A stretch of 64,000 nt of DNA, taken from the NCBI GenBank assembly GCA_014529385.2, contig CM043968.1, positions 4,255,001-4,319,000 of the forward strand, given 5' to 3'. Made by a program: the position numbers and the translations under genes. This document shows positions 49,961 through 59,989 of the stretch, one piece after another. The notes beneath the pieces were generated by a model. The model was not told the origin of the DNA, searched no databases, and saw only the letters and a list, made by a program, of their open reading frames with translations. This DNA comes from Adiantum capillus-veneris. Taxonomy: Eukaryota; Streptophyta; Polypodiopsida; Polypodiales; Pteridaceae. Every line of letters starts with the position of its first letter. The first letter of the stretch is position 1.

Positions 49961-50016
49961 GTCATAACTTTCACATACGGACTCCGATTCCAAAACTTTT
50001 TTTATCAAAACGTAGC

Positions 50017-52233
50017 TTGAGAGCAGCACTACACATCTTAGATCTTCCCTCTCCCCCATTAGGCCACCCTTGCAATACTACCCCCGCCTACAATCCTCCC
50101 TTGCTAACCTCTCCAAATAAGTCATGCTCCTCTCCCTCCTCATCAAGCATCACCCCCTTACCCACTTTACTCAAAACTCCCCATTACCCCCTCAACTCAT
50201 CCGCACCGCAAACCAAGCCTCTTCTTGCTCATCCCCCCTACATAGGAAGAAAACGTTGTAAATTTTGGCTACCCCTCACTAACCCCTACCTTTTTAAGAT
50301 TTTGACTCTTAGCAAAATTACCACATTTTCCCTTGAGCACAAGGTTACCAACCTCTCTTTCCATAACCTTTCTAATCGTTCTCTCTCTCCCTCCGAACAA
50401 AGGCTTGTCGGCCTTGGGCTCAATTATATTCCCCCCTCTCCCCCACCCCCCCTATCCTCTATTCTTCAAGCTTATTCTAATTTAGAAAGAGGTTTGCAAC
50501 TTAAAATGTTTTTTAATAAAGAACCCTCTCTTCCTCCCTCTCCTTTTTCTATCCCGAATCCTCTTTGGAATCCTCCTTCTCCCTCCACAACTCTTAACCG
50601 AACCTTTAGTCTTATCTCTTCTCTTCTAAAACCCCTTCTATCCTCTCTTCCTCCTTTTCACCCCAAACCTCTTTTAATGAATTCCATCTTATCCTTAAGA
50701 AATGATCGCAACATCATTATCAAACCAGCAGATAAAAATCTAGGACCTGTTATCCTTTCTAAATCTTGGTACTATAAAGAAGCTTTCCGTCACCTTATGG
50801 ACCCCATCACTTACTCAAAAATCTCCACAACTCCTTTACCCTTTGTGCAATCCCTCCTTTCCTCCATCATCACCAACTACTCTCTTCTTCCCTACAACGA
50901 AAAAGTTTTTATTCTCTCCTCCTCACTTGAAAACCCCAAGCCGTGCCCGTTCTTCCTTTTACCTAAGATCCACAAACCCATCCTCGTAGGCCGACCTATC
51001 TGCTCTTACAAAGGTTACATCTTGGAGAACGCCTCGAAGTGGATCCATGCACAACTATACCCCATTCTCTTGTCTAAAACACAGCACCTTAAAGACTCTC
51101 ACTCTCTTGTTTTAGACTTAGCTTCTACGTCTTTTCCTCCCAATATTATCCTCTTCACCTTTGATGTTGAATCTCTCTACCCGAGTATCCCCATCCGCGA
51201 AGGCCTCCTTGCCCTTAAAAGTTCCATCCAAGGGTTTTTTCCTTCCCCTAAAGTCAACTTCATCTTGTCCTTAGCCTCTCTTATCCTCAACCACCATTAT
51301 CTCTCTTTCAATGGAGAGTTTTGGCACCAAATTAAAGGCACCGCCATGGGATCAAATTTTGCAGTTGTGTATGCTTGTCTTTTCCTTTGCTTTTTGGAAG
51401 AAGGCATGGATCTCATATCTTCCCCTTCCCTTCTCTACTTCAAGAGATTTATAGATGATGCCTTTGTAATTTGGAACGGTCCTCGCTCTAGCTTAAGCAA
51501 GCTCCTCCAAAAATATGGACACCCACTCCAAGAACATATCAAAATTTCTCTTTCAATCTCTTCTCAAGAATCTTTTATTTTGGACATCCACTTTTTCAAG
51601 GGACCCTCTTTTTTCACTTCTGGGATCCTTGATACCCATTGTCACCAAAAAAACCTAAACTTCTACAATTATATCCCTTGGCAATCTTGGCACCCTACTC
51701 ACCAAAAAATTGCTTTTATTCTCTCAGAGCTTAAGAGGTACATTATCAGGGAAAGCTCTCTTTCAGGCTTTATCTCTATACGTAACCTCTTTTATGCTAG
51801 GCTTAGAGCAAAAGGATATCCCTCCCCCTTGTTAAAAGCTTGCTTTCTCTACCAGTCCTACGATCTAAGACCCTCTCTCCTTCAAAAATTGTTCATAGAC
51901 AAGCCTTCTCCTACCATCATCAAGATTCCCTTCTCACCTCAAATCCGCCATCTAAACTTATCACGTTCCATTAACCAACCCCTCACTAATCTGCTTAAAA
52001 CCAACACGGACCTCGCGCCCTTGCCTAGACCTTTGATATGTTGGATGAATGCGCCCAATCTCGGAACCTTTCTTTCTAAAAACACTTCTTCTTTTTTCGC
52101 TAAAAAACCCACACTCCCCTCCCCCCCCCCCTCCCATAAAATTCCGCCCTTATTCAACCAAACCTTACCTCAGCTAACTTCGGCCTCATGTATATATGCA
52201 ACCCCTCTAAACTCCACCCATTCCCTATGCTAA
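50017..52233 (+). CDS. Penelope-like element reverse transcriptase, no GIY-YIG domain seen
   Basis: An uninterrupted frame of 738 codons. It is open from TTG 50017 just after a TAG; the first in-frame ATG is 50506, so the 5' end may be truncated. Blocks in order: LSPSEQRLVGLGLNYIP (about 125-141), a Penelope-like N-terminal signature; IIIKPADKNLGPVIL (DK motif); FFLLPKIHKP then GRPICSYKG (RT motifs 1-2); FTFDVESLYPSIP (motif A Asp); IKGTAMGSNFAV (motif B); FKRFIDDAFVIW (motif C Asp-Asp). After the RT a block ICWMNAPNLGTFL resembles the PLE linker, but no GIY..YIG nuclease follows before the stop. All catalytic Asp residues are present. The pattern fits the endonuclease-deficient PLE groups (Athena/Coprina-like), whose known members associate with telomeres. 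Base composition (C/T-rich sense strand) differs from its host. Confidence 0.88.
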   Translation: MRAALHILDLPSPPLGHPCNTTPAYNPPLLTSPNKSCSSPSSSSITPLPTLLKTPHYPLNSSAPQTKPLLAHPPYIGRKRCKFWLPLTNPYLFKILTLSKITTFSLEHKVTNLSFHNLSNRSLSPSEQRLVGLGLNYIPPSPPPPLSSILQAYSNLERGLQLKMFFNKEPSLPPSPFSIPNPLWNPPSPSTTLNRTFSLISSLLKPLLSSLPPFHPKPLLMNSILSLRNDRNIIIKPADKNLGPVILSKSWYYKEAFRHLMDPITYSKISTTPLPFVQSLLSSIITNYSLLPYNEKVFILSSSLENPKPCPFFLLPKIHKPILVGRPICSYKGYILENASKWIHAQLYPILLSKTQHLKDSHSLVLDLASTSFPPNIILFTFDVESLYPSIPIREGLLALKSSIQGFFPSPKVNFILSLASLILNHHYLSFNGEFWHQIKGTAMGSNFAVVYACLFLCFLEEGMDLISSPSLLYFKRFIDDAFVIWNGPRSSLSKLLQKYGHPLQEHIKISLSISSQESFILDIHFFKGPSFFTSGILDTHCHQKNLNFYNYIPWQSWHPTHQKIAFILSELKRYIIRESSLSGFISIRNLFYARLRAKGYPSPLLKACFLYQSYDLRPSLLQKLFIDKPSPTIIKIPFSPQIRHLNLSRSINQPLTNLLKTNTDLAPLPRPLICWMNAPNLGTFLSKNTSSFFAKKPTLPSPPPSHKIPPLFNQTLPQLTSASCIYATPLNSTHSLC

Positions 52234-52591
52234 GTCAAGTACATTTGTTTGACTAGTCCCTTGCTTGTACAATTTTTTCCACTCCTTTAAATGCCCTAAT
52301 AACTATCCATTTCCCCCCCTTTTTTTGCAAGTACCCACTTAAGATGAGCCATCACTTGTCTTTAAGATAGCCTCTCCCTCTTCAAATTATAGTACCACTA
52401 CAGTTTTTTGGAGCCACACCACACTTCCCTATGGGTACCACTATAGTTTTTTGAGCCACACCACACTTCACTATTTATACCCCCTCCATATCCTCCTTTT
52501 TTTTACACCACTGATGAGCTAATGAAAGCGAAACGCATTTGGTGTGAAACTGTTTGCTCTACCACCCCCCCCCCCCCCCATCTCCTTTGTC
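52234..52591 (+). other. Penelope-like 3' region
   Basis: It holds a direct repeat of about 42 bp (TACCACTA.AGTTTTTTG.AGCCACACCACACTTC, from about 52393 and 52435), a TATTTATA motif near 52472, the hammerhead fold, then a run of about 18 C from 52565. This is where PLE terminal (pLTR-like) sequence with a ribozyme would be expected. Confidence 0.5.
52501..52549 (+). ncRNA. Hammerhead ribozyme (type I, minimal stem III)
   Basis: Core CTGATGA at 52511-52517 and GAAA at 52530-52533. Stem I: TTTTACACCA (52501-52510) pairs with TGGTGTGAAA (52540-52549), ten pairs with one G-U. Stem II: GCT/AGC closing loop AATGAA. Stem III is a single A-U pair with loop CGCA, then T at 52539 as the cleavage base. 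All conserved core bases of the hammerhead are present. Small hammerheads with tiny stem III are known from Penelope-like elements and retrozymes, and the position about 270 bp after the RT stop fits. H17 being U is allowed but less favourable. Confidence 0.8.
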
Positions 52592-53021
52592 GCTATCCTC
52601 TTTCGCAAGATCAGGGTGATACAATTTCATTTTAAATTGTTGTTGTACCACCCCACCCCCCACTACTTATCTCAAATTTTTTGCAAGATTCGCTCGCTAT
52701 GATTCCATTCTGATACGATTCTTCCAGAGTAATGAGATTGTATTTGATGGTGATGGAGTAGAGTAAGGAGGCAACGTAGTTGTGTGGTGGTATGGTAACG
52801 GGCTGATACGTGGATTGGTCATTGAGTTGCCTAAGGGCCTCGCTGTTTAAGGCCTCAAAATGCATCCGGAAGTCAAGGGTGTCTAAAACTGACAATTTGA
52901 GAGAATTGTGAGAAAACGCTCACGGTTTTGGACATAGTTTTGGATTTTCCCTGACCAAAACACTTGAACACACTGAGAGAGGTATTACTACAGCAAGCTA
53001 GAGCTATTAAGCCTAGAAGTC
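52592..53021. other. Leader remainder before gag
   Basis: A minus-strand frame of 87 codons (52895-52632) reads LDFRMHFEALNSEALRQLND and has ordinary protein-like composition, but I do not recognise it. The last 150 bp lead into the gag ATG. Confidence 0.4.
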
Positions 53022-55868
53022 ATGTCTACATCAGACTCAGACTCAGCTTATACAAGCACATGGATTGCAGGGATAGATGAGCACCCGCCCAGAATAGATC
53101 TTCCAAACCTACAGTACATAAAGACCAATTTTGTGGAGAGAGTTTGGACGTATAACCATGAAAGTGAAGGACTATATACGTATATTAATGGAAATCAATT
53201 CAACCTTTACAGTTGCTTAGAGCCTTACCCAGATGAGCTGACAGAATACAAGCTCTTATATGTCTATATATACGAGGTCGACCGACAATGGACATCTTTA
53301 TTTGTTGACAAGTATGGATGAGAATATAGAGCTGTAGAAAGCACAAATCCGCGAACCAAATTAGAGATGAGTGGATATTTGGTCAATGAAGGACCTCAGA
53401 TACATCCACAAAACACAGGAACCTCTAAGAGAGTTCCAAAGAGGGGACCACCACCTGGATTTCCTCCTAGAGCGATAACGAGAGATGAAACGATACCAGA
53501 GAGGAGTATGGTTCCATACTTTGCACCCCAAAGTATAAGACCATCTCAGCTAAGAAAATGGGTAAATAGAAAGTACAATGGCATAGGAGACCCATACGTC
53601 CATGTCTCGGCTTTCAAGCAAGTCCTACGCGCAGAACGAGTAGAGGACTTCCACACGCAGTATGAGGGTTTTGGACTTACATTGGAGGACAATGCACAAG
53701 CATAGTTTGAACTATTGAACCGGAGAGAGTTCACTACCATTGAGAAAATGTTGGATGAATTTGTTCAAGAATTCACCAAGAGGGGCATAAAACATAACAC
53801 ACTTCCTAAGATTCAGGAATTTAAACAAGGCGAAACAGAAACATTGCGACATGCAATACTACGTTTCAAGCAATATGTTGCTAGATGTCCTACCCAAGAG
53901 TTACCCACGCCAGAACGTCAGATCATGTGCTTCATCAGAGGGCTTAGGAATGAGAATCTCCAAAAGGACCTACACATGAAAAGATACCAAACCTTAGAAG
54001 AGGTGAGCAAAGCGGCAGTTGACCTAGTTGACAATTGCGAATTCTATGAAGAGGGTCAGAAGAAAATGAATGATGCGAGTGAGGAAAAGAAAACCGCTGA
54101 TCTTGAGGATCAAAGAGGGAATCTAGGACAAAACCAAGTAAATGTTGAGGAGCAAATCATAGAGAATGTGATGCAACGCATCAACCACTTTGAAAGAGTA
54201 CCAGCCTATAGAGTTCCTCAACAACGCAGGTGCATGACATGTGGAGGGGACCATCCGATGCAACATTGTCCTGACTATAGACCTAAGACTCCACCAAGGT
54301 TTGAGCATGTTATGTCTCAACCGCCTAGATATCATCCTGTAGTGGAACAAGTGTTCTTAAGTGAAAGACCCATAGCTGCTAGAAATGCATATGTGAGTCA
54401 TGAGCTTCAAATAGAAAGAAATGTGGTAGATCAGAGGTCACTTCAAGGTCAATGTCAAGTATTGCCACAACAACCAATACATCTATGTGACAGATGTGGT
54501 AGTAGTGATCACTTGATTAAGGATTGTCCACACCATGATATCATGATAAATGTATATTGTAATGAGTGTGCAATCACACATATGATTTTAGATTGTCCTA
54601 AGAATCCAAGAAAGAAAGGTAAAATGCAACCACATGTTACCTTTCCTTCTACAAGCAAATCAGAGAAAGAACGAGCCGCAACAAAAGGAGAGACGACAAC
54701 AACAACAGAGCAAGAAACAATTGCAAAAGAACAGGTGCTTAAACAACAAGAAGATGAAAGTAAGCAAGTTGCTCCAGTAAACGTTGTCACAAGAGCACAA
54801 GAAAAAGTGCAAGAGCAGAAGCCTACAGATGGAGAGACTAGTAAGAGTTCCAAAAGCCGTAGAAACTCTAGACGAGCAAGAAGGACTAGAATGAAAGCGA
54901 TACTAGAAAGGGAGAAAGGAGAAGAAAAGGTTGTTACAGCTGAGTTGGAAACAACTCAAGAGCAACAGACACAGCAAAGGGAAGTTGACACCCTTAAACC
55001 AGTTGAAGCACCCAAGAGTGCTAGTTCAGGAGGATCTGTCCTAGTGGACAAAGTGAATGAGCCTTTAGACGCGATTTTACAGGCTTATGAGGCTAGATTG
55101 GCAAATAGACAGACCTTAGAACAAAGATGGATGACCCATCCTTATCCCGAACTAGAGAAGCAGAGGCTAGAAATGTGTAAGCAGCTCATTAAAACTGCTC
55201 AAGCATTGTTAGAACCACCTCCACCAGAATTGAAGGATAAGATAGTCACCCCAGTGCACAAAGATGAGAGCATTAAAGTAGACGAATTGCCTAGAGAAGA
55301 GGTAGATCATAGGGAAGAACCACTGCCAAGGTCGCAAGACTCGAGGGTAGTCCAAAATACAACAGATGAATCAATGAGGGATTTCCCACCTTATGTTCCT
55401 ATAGTTGAGGAGCAGTGGCCAGAGGAGTTATGGAAGGCTGTCCGAGATGCCCAAAAAAGAGAAGAGGATGCTGGACCAGCACCATTTCCTGAAATCACAT
55501 TAGATAGACCACAAATGAGTGTTGATGCGAGGTCATATCATGGTGACGTAGGATCGATAGCCTCCGAAGACAGTAGACCTGCATCGTTAAGAACTTTGCC
55601 GCAGTACATGGGAGATTTTGAGGCAAAGTCTGAGATTGTGAGAGTTCCATCACAGAGGCTAGGAGGGACAAAAGAATTGGACACAAAAAAATTTACTGAC
55701 TTGCTATCCACGCCAGTGAAGTACACAATTACGTTGGCAGAACTTTTGAAAATCAGGCCAAGTATGTGGACGGATATAGGAAAATGCTTGGAAAAAATTG
55801 GGATCAAAAGCCCGTTAAGGTTCCTGGAAAAAGAGCTAGATGAGATTGAAAGCCTAGATCAAATGTAA
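53022..55868 (+). pseudogene. Inner gypsy gag with three CCHC knuckles (two stops)
   Basis: One frame from ATG 53022, about 948 codons, broken by TGA at 53319 and TAG at 53703. A capsid-like gag domain follows the second stop (FELLNRREFTTIEKMLDEF, LRHAILRFKQYV, FIRGLRNENLQKDL), the usual plant gypsy gag pattern. Knuckles: CMTCGGDHPMQHC (54232), CDRCGSSDHLIKDC (54487) and CNECAITHMILDC (54560). A long acidic/basic Gln-Glu-Lys region fills the rest. The frame ends DEIESLDQM at 55868, where the protease frame overlaps in another phase, implying frameshifting or a separate product. Confidence 0.8.
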
Positions 55869-57793
55869 GACCGGTACCTCTGAACAAAGTAGGAGAGTAC
55901 TGTGAAGGAGAAGATGGTAATGCCACTTTGCCTGTCGAGTACAATGGGATTGAAACGAAAGCTATACTTGACAGCGAAGCAGGAATTGCCATAGCAACAA
56001 AACGAATATGGGAGAAATGGGGTAGGCCTGCCTTTAGAACAACCAGAATAAAATTAAAGTTAGCGGATGGGCATGTGGAAAGACCCATGGGATTGCTAGA
56101 AGCGATAGTGGTGTCTTCTTGTGGTATAGAGTATGCGCATACTTTTGCCATAGTTGACTTTGGCAAGAAAAATAACTATGAAATCATCCTTGGAAGACCA
56201 TTCATGAGACAACTCAAGATGGTACAAGATTATGATTATCTATACTTGAGACATGCTGAAACCACAACACGTGTAAATATGAGAAATCATAGTTACCAAC
56301 ATGTAACTAGAACGCCCGTGGAAGATTTTGATTCTGCAACACAAAGTGGATCAACAGACCATCCGTGGATGGGCAAAAAGAAAGAAATCTGGATGTGCGG
56401 AGCATCGGAGTGTAGTGACTTTGGGAGAAATGAGAATTCCTTAGAGAGGGTCTTAGAAGATGATGCTTACATAAGAGAACCTTTTCCGGAAGAGGCATTA
56501 GAACCGCTAGAGTGGACTCAGATATTGGCTACTTTGGATGTCTGTGTTAATGAGACCACACCAACAAATTTTTGCGATGAGAATGGGTATGACATAGTCC
56601 CCTACTACATGCTAAGGGTTCTGGGTGAGACAGATGAAGAATCTGCGTATGAGTTTGAAACAGGGTTATCAGCTATGGGGATAGCACAAAACCAGATACC
56701 TAGCCCGAATACTGGTCATATAGAAATAGGTGCTCTTTGCGATCAGTGTGCGATAACACACTTGATTACAAACTGTCCAACTCGAATACATAGTACAAAG
56801 GAGGAGCAGCAAGTCAACGAAGCAAAGTTGCAGGAAGAAGGGCTAAGATCCAAAGAAGATGCTTCAGGTCCAGCACCTACAAACGAGCAATATGAAGACT
56901 TGGAATCAATCAAAGAAGAGGTGCAACAAGTGATAGGAAGTTCAGACACTATTGGTGACATTTCAACAGCTGAAGTCGAGGAAGAAGAGCCTATGACTCT
57001 ACAGGAACCAAATGCTGATTTTGTCTCTCCAAAAGACATATCACAGGAAATGGTGGTCAAACAGGAGCTAGAACACACAGATGAACTCAGAAGTGTGAAC
57101 AATGAAGAAGAAGACGACAAGCAGTCCAGGCCAAAGATTGCTCAAGTCACTCAAGAGAACACACGCAATCTAGTACCAAAGAAGATCAACTTTTTGCTAA
57201 GTGCACAAGACAGAGTCAAGATGAATTTTATGGCAGAAATTGATACAAATTCCACGACTAATGTCATGTCATATGGCATGTGGTTACTTCTAGGTAAGCC
57301 AAAGCTTTATGATATTCAGATAAAGGTAAATCTCTCACCTGAAGTAGATGTTATAAGTATGGGGATTGCAGAAGCTACTCTCCAACTACACTCACAGAAT
57401 GTCAAAGAAAAATTATTGGTGGTAGATTCTCGACAAATGGGAACACACTTGATTTTGTCCAAGCCATGGGCACAAGTCTTTGAAGACGAGCCCAAATCTT
57501 CAACAATGGTCATCACGACAAGCAAGCCTACAATAGTTCAAAGATTCTTGGCTATTGAAAAAGGCAAAGCTAAAGTAAGCCCACAGTCTCTAGCCCAACC
57601 AATGCAAGTGCAAGACAAAGCCTCTACATCAAAAGCCAAACCATCAACAAAACAATGGAAACCCAAGCAAAAAATCTATCAACCGAAGTTTCCATCGCCC
57701 GAAAGTCTCCAAAGCAAGTCAAAACAGGTCAACCAAGTGCTAGTATCCAAAGCACAGATTAAAGTTCATGATCCAATTTGGATACAATCATAG
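55865..57793 (+). CDS. Inner gypsy protease plus second protease-like domain
   Basis: The frame is open from the end of gag; the first ATG is at 55919. Domain 1: AILDSEAGIAIATKRIWEKWG, then KLADGHVERPMGL and EIILGRPFMRQL, a retropepsin; the usual DSGAG reads DSEAG, so activity is doubtful. A fourth knuckle CDQCAITHLITNC follows at about 56740. Domain 2, about 420 residues on: FMAEIDTNSTTNVMSYGMWLL and MGTHLILSKPWAQV, with the spacing of a retropepsin but a DTNS instead of DTGA. The order RT-RNase H-integrase expected next is absent. The frame continues past a TAG at 57791 into the Trp-rich tail. Confidence 0.75.
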   Translation, partial: VRPVPLNKVGEYCEGEDGNATLPVEYNGIETKAILDSEAGIAIATKRIWEKWGRPAFRTTRIKLKLADGHVERPMGLLEAIVVSSCGIEYAHTFAIVDFGKKNNYEIILGRPFMRQLKMVQDYDYLYLRHAETTTRVNMRNHSYQHVTRTPVEDFDSATQSGSTDHPWMGKKKEIWMCGASECSDFGRNENSLERVLEDDAYIREPFPEEALEPLEWTQILATLDVCVNETTPTNFCDENGYDIVPYYMLRVLGETDEESAYEFETGLSAMGIAQNQIPSPNTGHIEIGALCDQCAITHLITNCPTRIHSTKEEQQVNEAKLQEEGLRSKEDASGPAPTNEQYEDLESIKEEVQQVIGSSDTIGDISTAEVEEEEPMTLQEPNADFVSPKDISQEMVVKQELEHTDELRSVNNEEEDDKQSRPKIAQVTQENTRNLVPKKINFLLSAQDRVKMNFMAEIDTNSTTNVMSYGMWLLLGKPKLYDIQIKVNLSPEVDVISMGIAEATLQLHSQNVKEKLLVVDSRQMGTHLILSKPWAQVFEDEPKSSTMVITTSKPTIVQRFLAIEKGKAKVSPQSLAQPMQVQDKASTSKAKPSTKQWKPKQKIYQPKFPSPESLQSKSKQVNQVLVSKAQIKVHDPIWIQS

Positions 57794-58768
57794 GAACAAC
57801 CTCAACAAGCAAAGGTAACAGGATGGATCACATCAAGTGAGTCAATTATTGCACAAGGCTACAAGAAAGGAAATTCAGATGTTTGGGTCAACAAGCCCAA
57901 GATAACAGCCTGGCGATATCCATCCCATGACAACCACTCAGTCAGGAATCAACAAAGCCGTCAACGTCAATCACATAACTCAACCAAGAGAAAGGACAGG
58001 TACAAAAAGCAAAAGAGAAGGTCTTCCACTGGACAAACCATACGACAAGTTTGGGTAATGAAATCAGAATTCTACCCGACTACCCAACAAAGTCAAGTGA
58101 AGATCACCTCCAAGAAAGTCCAAAGATTCATTCCACTCGAGTTACTCGAAGCACAAGGATTCTATGAGGGTAACTTTCAAATCTGGTTACCTAAGGTAGT
58201 AGCTTATCAAGGAATCACCAAGGAAAAGCAAGAAACATCAAGAAATGAAGAGCAGCCACCCGCTACACCCAAGAGTACTACAACCTATAGATGGATCCCT
58301 CGTCAATTACTACAAAAGCAAGGCTTTTACAAAAGTAACAACCATATTTGGAAATTAAAGACAAGGTACCGTCAAGTCAAAGAAGAAACAAGGCAAGTGG
58401 CAAAGGACATCACACCAGGCCCAAGAACAATGTGGGTTCCAAAATCCGCAATTGAGGCTCAACAACAAGAACGATACACAACTCCTTTACAGCCTCTTAA
58501 CAACAAAAAGAAAGCAATGGTAAATGCAGAGGTCACAGTTTTGAAGAACACTATCTGGAAGAAGAAGACTTCATCAACCATTGCTTTAACATCATTACCT
58601 GTCTCATCAGGCGACCACAATTTGCTATCAAGGAATGAAGAGCAGATATATGCCAATGTATTGGACAACATGGCATCTCAAACAGAAACTAATGAGAAAG
58701 GCCTAAACATCAAAACCATATGGAATTGGATTTCAGGCCGTGATCAGGTAAGTCCAAGTTGCCATTAA
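57794..58768 (+). CDS. Trp-rich repeat tail of the inner gypsy polyprotein
   Basis: In phase with the protease frame after a TAG at 57791-57793. It has a repeating motif of about 26 residues: TGWITSSESIIAQGYKKGN, QRFIPLELLEAQGFYEGN, YRWIPRQLLQKQGFYKSN, and a shorter TMWVPKSAIEAQ. Each is followed by a (D/Q/H)VW or IW and Lys. The region is strongly basic between repeats. Function unknown; the Trp and Lys spacing suggests nucleic-acid or protein binding, which is inference. A related Trp/Lys tail ends the minus-strand element's polyprotein. Confidence 0.6.
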   Translation, partial: EQPQQAKVTGWITSSESIIAQGYKKGNSDVWVNKPKITAWRYPSHDNHSVRNQQSRQRQSHNSTKRKDRYKKQKRRSSTGQTIRQVWVMKSEFYPTTQQSQVKITSKKVQRFIPLELLEAQGFYEGNFQIWLPKVVAYQGITKEKQETSRNEEQPPATPKSTTTYRWIPRQLLQKQGFYKSNNHIWKLKTRYRQVKEETRQVAKDITPGPRTMWVPKSAIEAQQQERYTTPLQPLNNKKKAMVNAEVTVLKNTIWKKKTSSTIALTSLPVSSGDHNLLSRNEEQIYANVLDNMASQTETNEKGLNIKTIWNWISGRDQVSPSCH

Positions 58769-59977
58769 ACTTACATGGCATAAGAGTCTAGAGTCGGGCA
58801 GCTAAGCCACTAAATGAGCGAAGTGTCAGACCCAAGCTTCAAGTTAATATTTTTATGTGGTCTATGAGTCTAGCTAATAGGTATAAGCTCAAGCTGGAGA
58901 GTTGAGCATACATAAAGTCATGTCGCTCATGCTGGAAGAGGTGAGCATAAGAGTCAAAGTCCATATAATATATAAGGTGGAGAAGGCGGAGTAGTAAAAA
59001 CAAAACACTCACGCACTTGACACAGTGAGGAAGAGTGGAGAAACCTCGACAACAAAAACCCTTCTTGTGAGTAGTGAAAGATTTTGAAGCACTCATGCTA
59101 TATGTTTTGCTCGCTACACTAACTCGATGAAGAACCCATCAATACTCTTCTCTCGCACCGCATCTCGTTTAACATGCATAACTCTGTTCAAGCATATAGA
59201 TGTCCCATCATTGGACATATGCATTAGGCACTCTTTTTTATTCCACCCATGCACTTACACAAACAAATGACGATGACCAATTGGAAACAGGTTTTATAAG
59301 CCTTTTCTCAACAACAATGACTCTGACTTCAAGCTACTAACACTTATCCATGTATATCAAGCCCATACTAGTAGCCATATGGCCATATGTACTTTAACTC
59401 AACATAACTCTATAACATCAGAACCTAAGTACATATAGCCTCACATTTAATTATGACTAAAGAATTTTTTTCCCACTGGGTTTTTCCCTTTAGTCTTAAG
59501 AATCCAGGTATCTAAGACCTTCATTTTGTATATACGCTACATTTTACTTTTACTCTTTTATTTTTTATCACAACAAAAACAAGAAGAACCACGGTATCCC
59601 CACACTACTAATTGCAAATCTACCGACAAGTCAAAAGGGAGAGGCCAAAAAATAGCTTGACAAAGCTTCAAGTCAACTTGCAGGTATGACTTCCAGATAA
59701 CAACCACCGGAAAAGCAAACTAGAGCTACAATGACAACGACCTGTTGCACCAACAAGTCGATACAACCTCATGCAATTCAAGATACAACAACCAATCGGA
59801 GGGGGAGAGTTCCAGGCTTCAGATACACTACAGGTACAACTTCAAGGCAGCTTTAACATCACGCAGAGCAACCAACTGCAGAAGAGGCTGCCACAACAAC
59901 TTCAATCAACACCAAGACATCAAGAACTCGTCAAGGCCAGCAAAGACATAGGGTTTTGTCGGGGAAGACAAGAATTT
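58769..59977 (+). other. Inner gypsy 3' non-coding region
   Basis: No gene seen. It contains a TATATAAGG motif at about 58969 and a second GGAGGGGGAGAGT (about 59798-59810) identical to the polypurine tract used at the 3' LTR. Confidence 0.55.
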
Positions 59978-59989
59978 GGAGGGGGAGAG
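59978..59989 (+). promoter_or_regulatory. Polypurine tract of inner gypsy
   Basis: GGAGGGGGAGAG directly abuts the 3' LTR. Confidence 0.9.

Noticed and set aside
54509-54853. Minus-strand Ser/Val/Cys-rich frame over gag
   Set aside because: Mirror of the Glu/Lys/Gln-rich gag region; no independent support.
58600-58620. Minus-strand CTGATGAG near 58606 as a hammerhead
   Set aside because: No GAAA core or stems; it lies in the Trp-rich tail frame.
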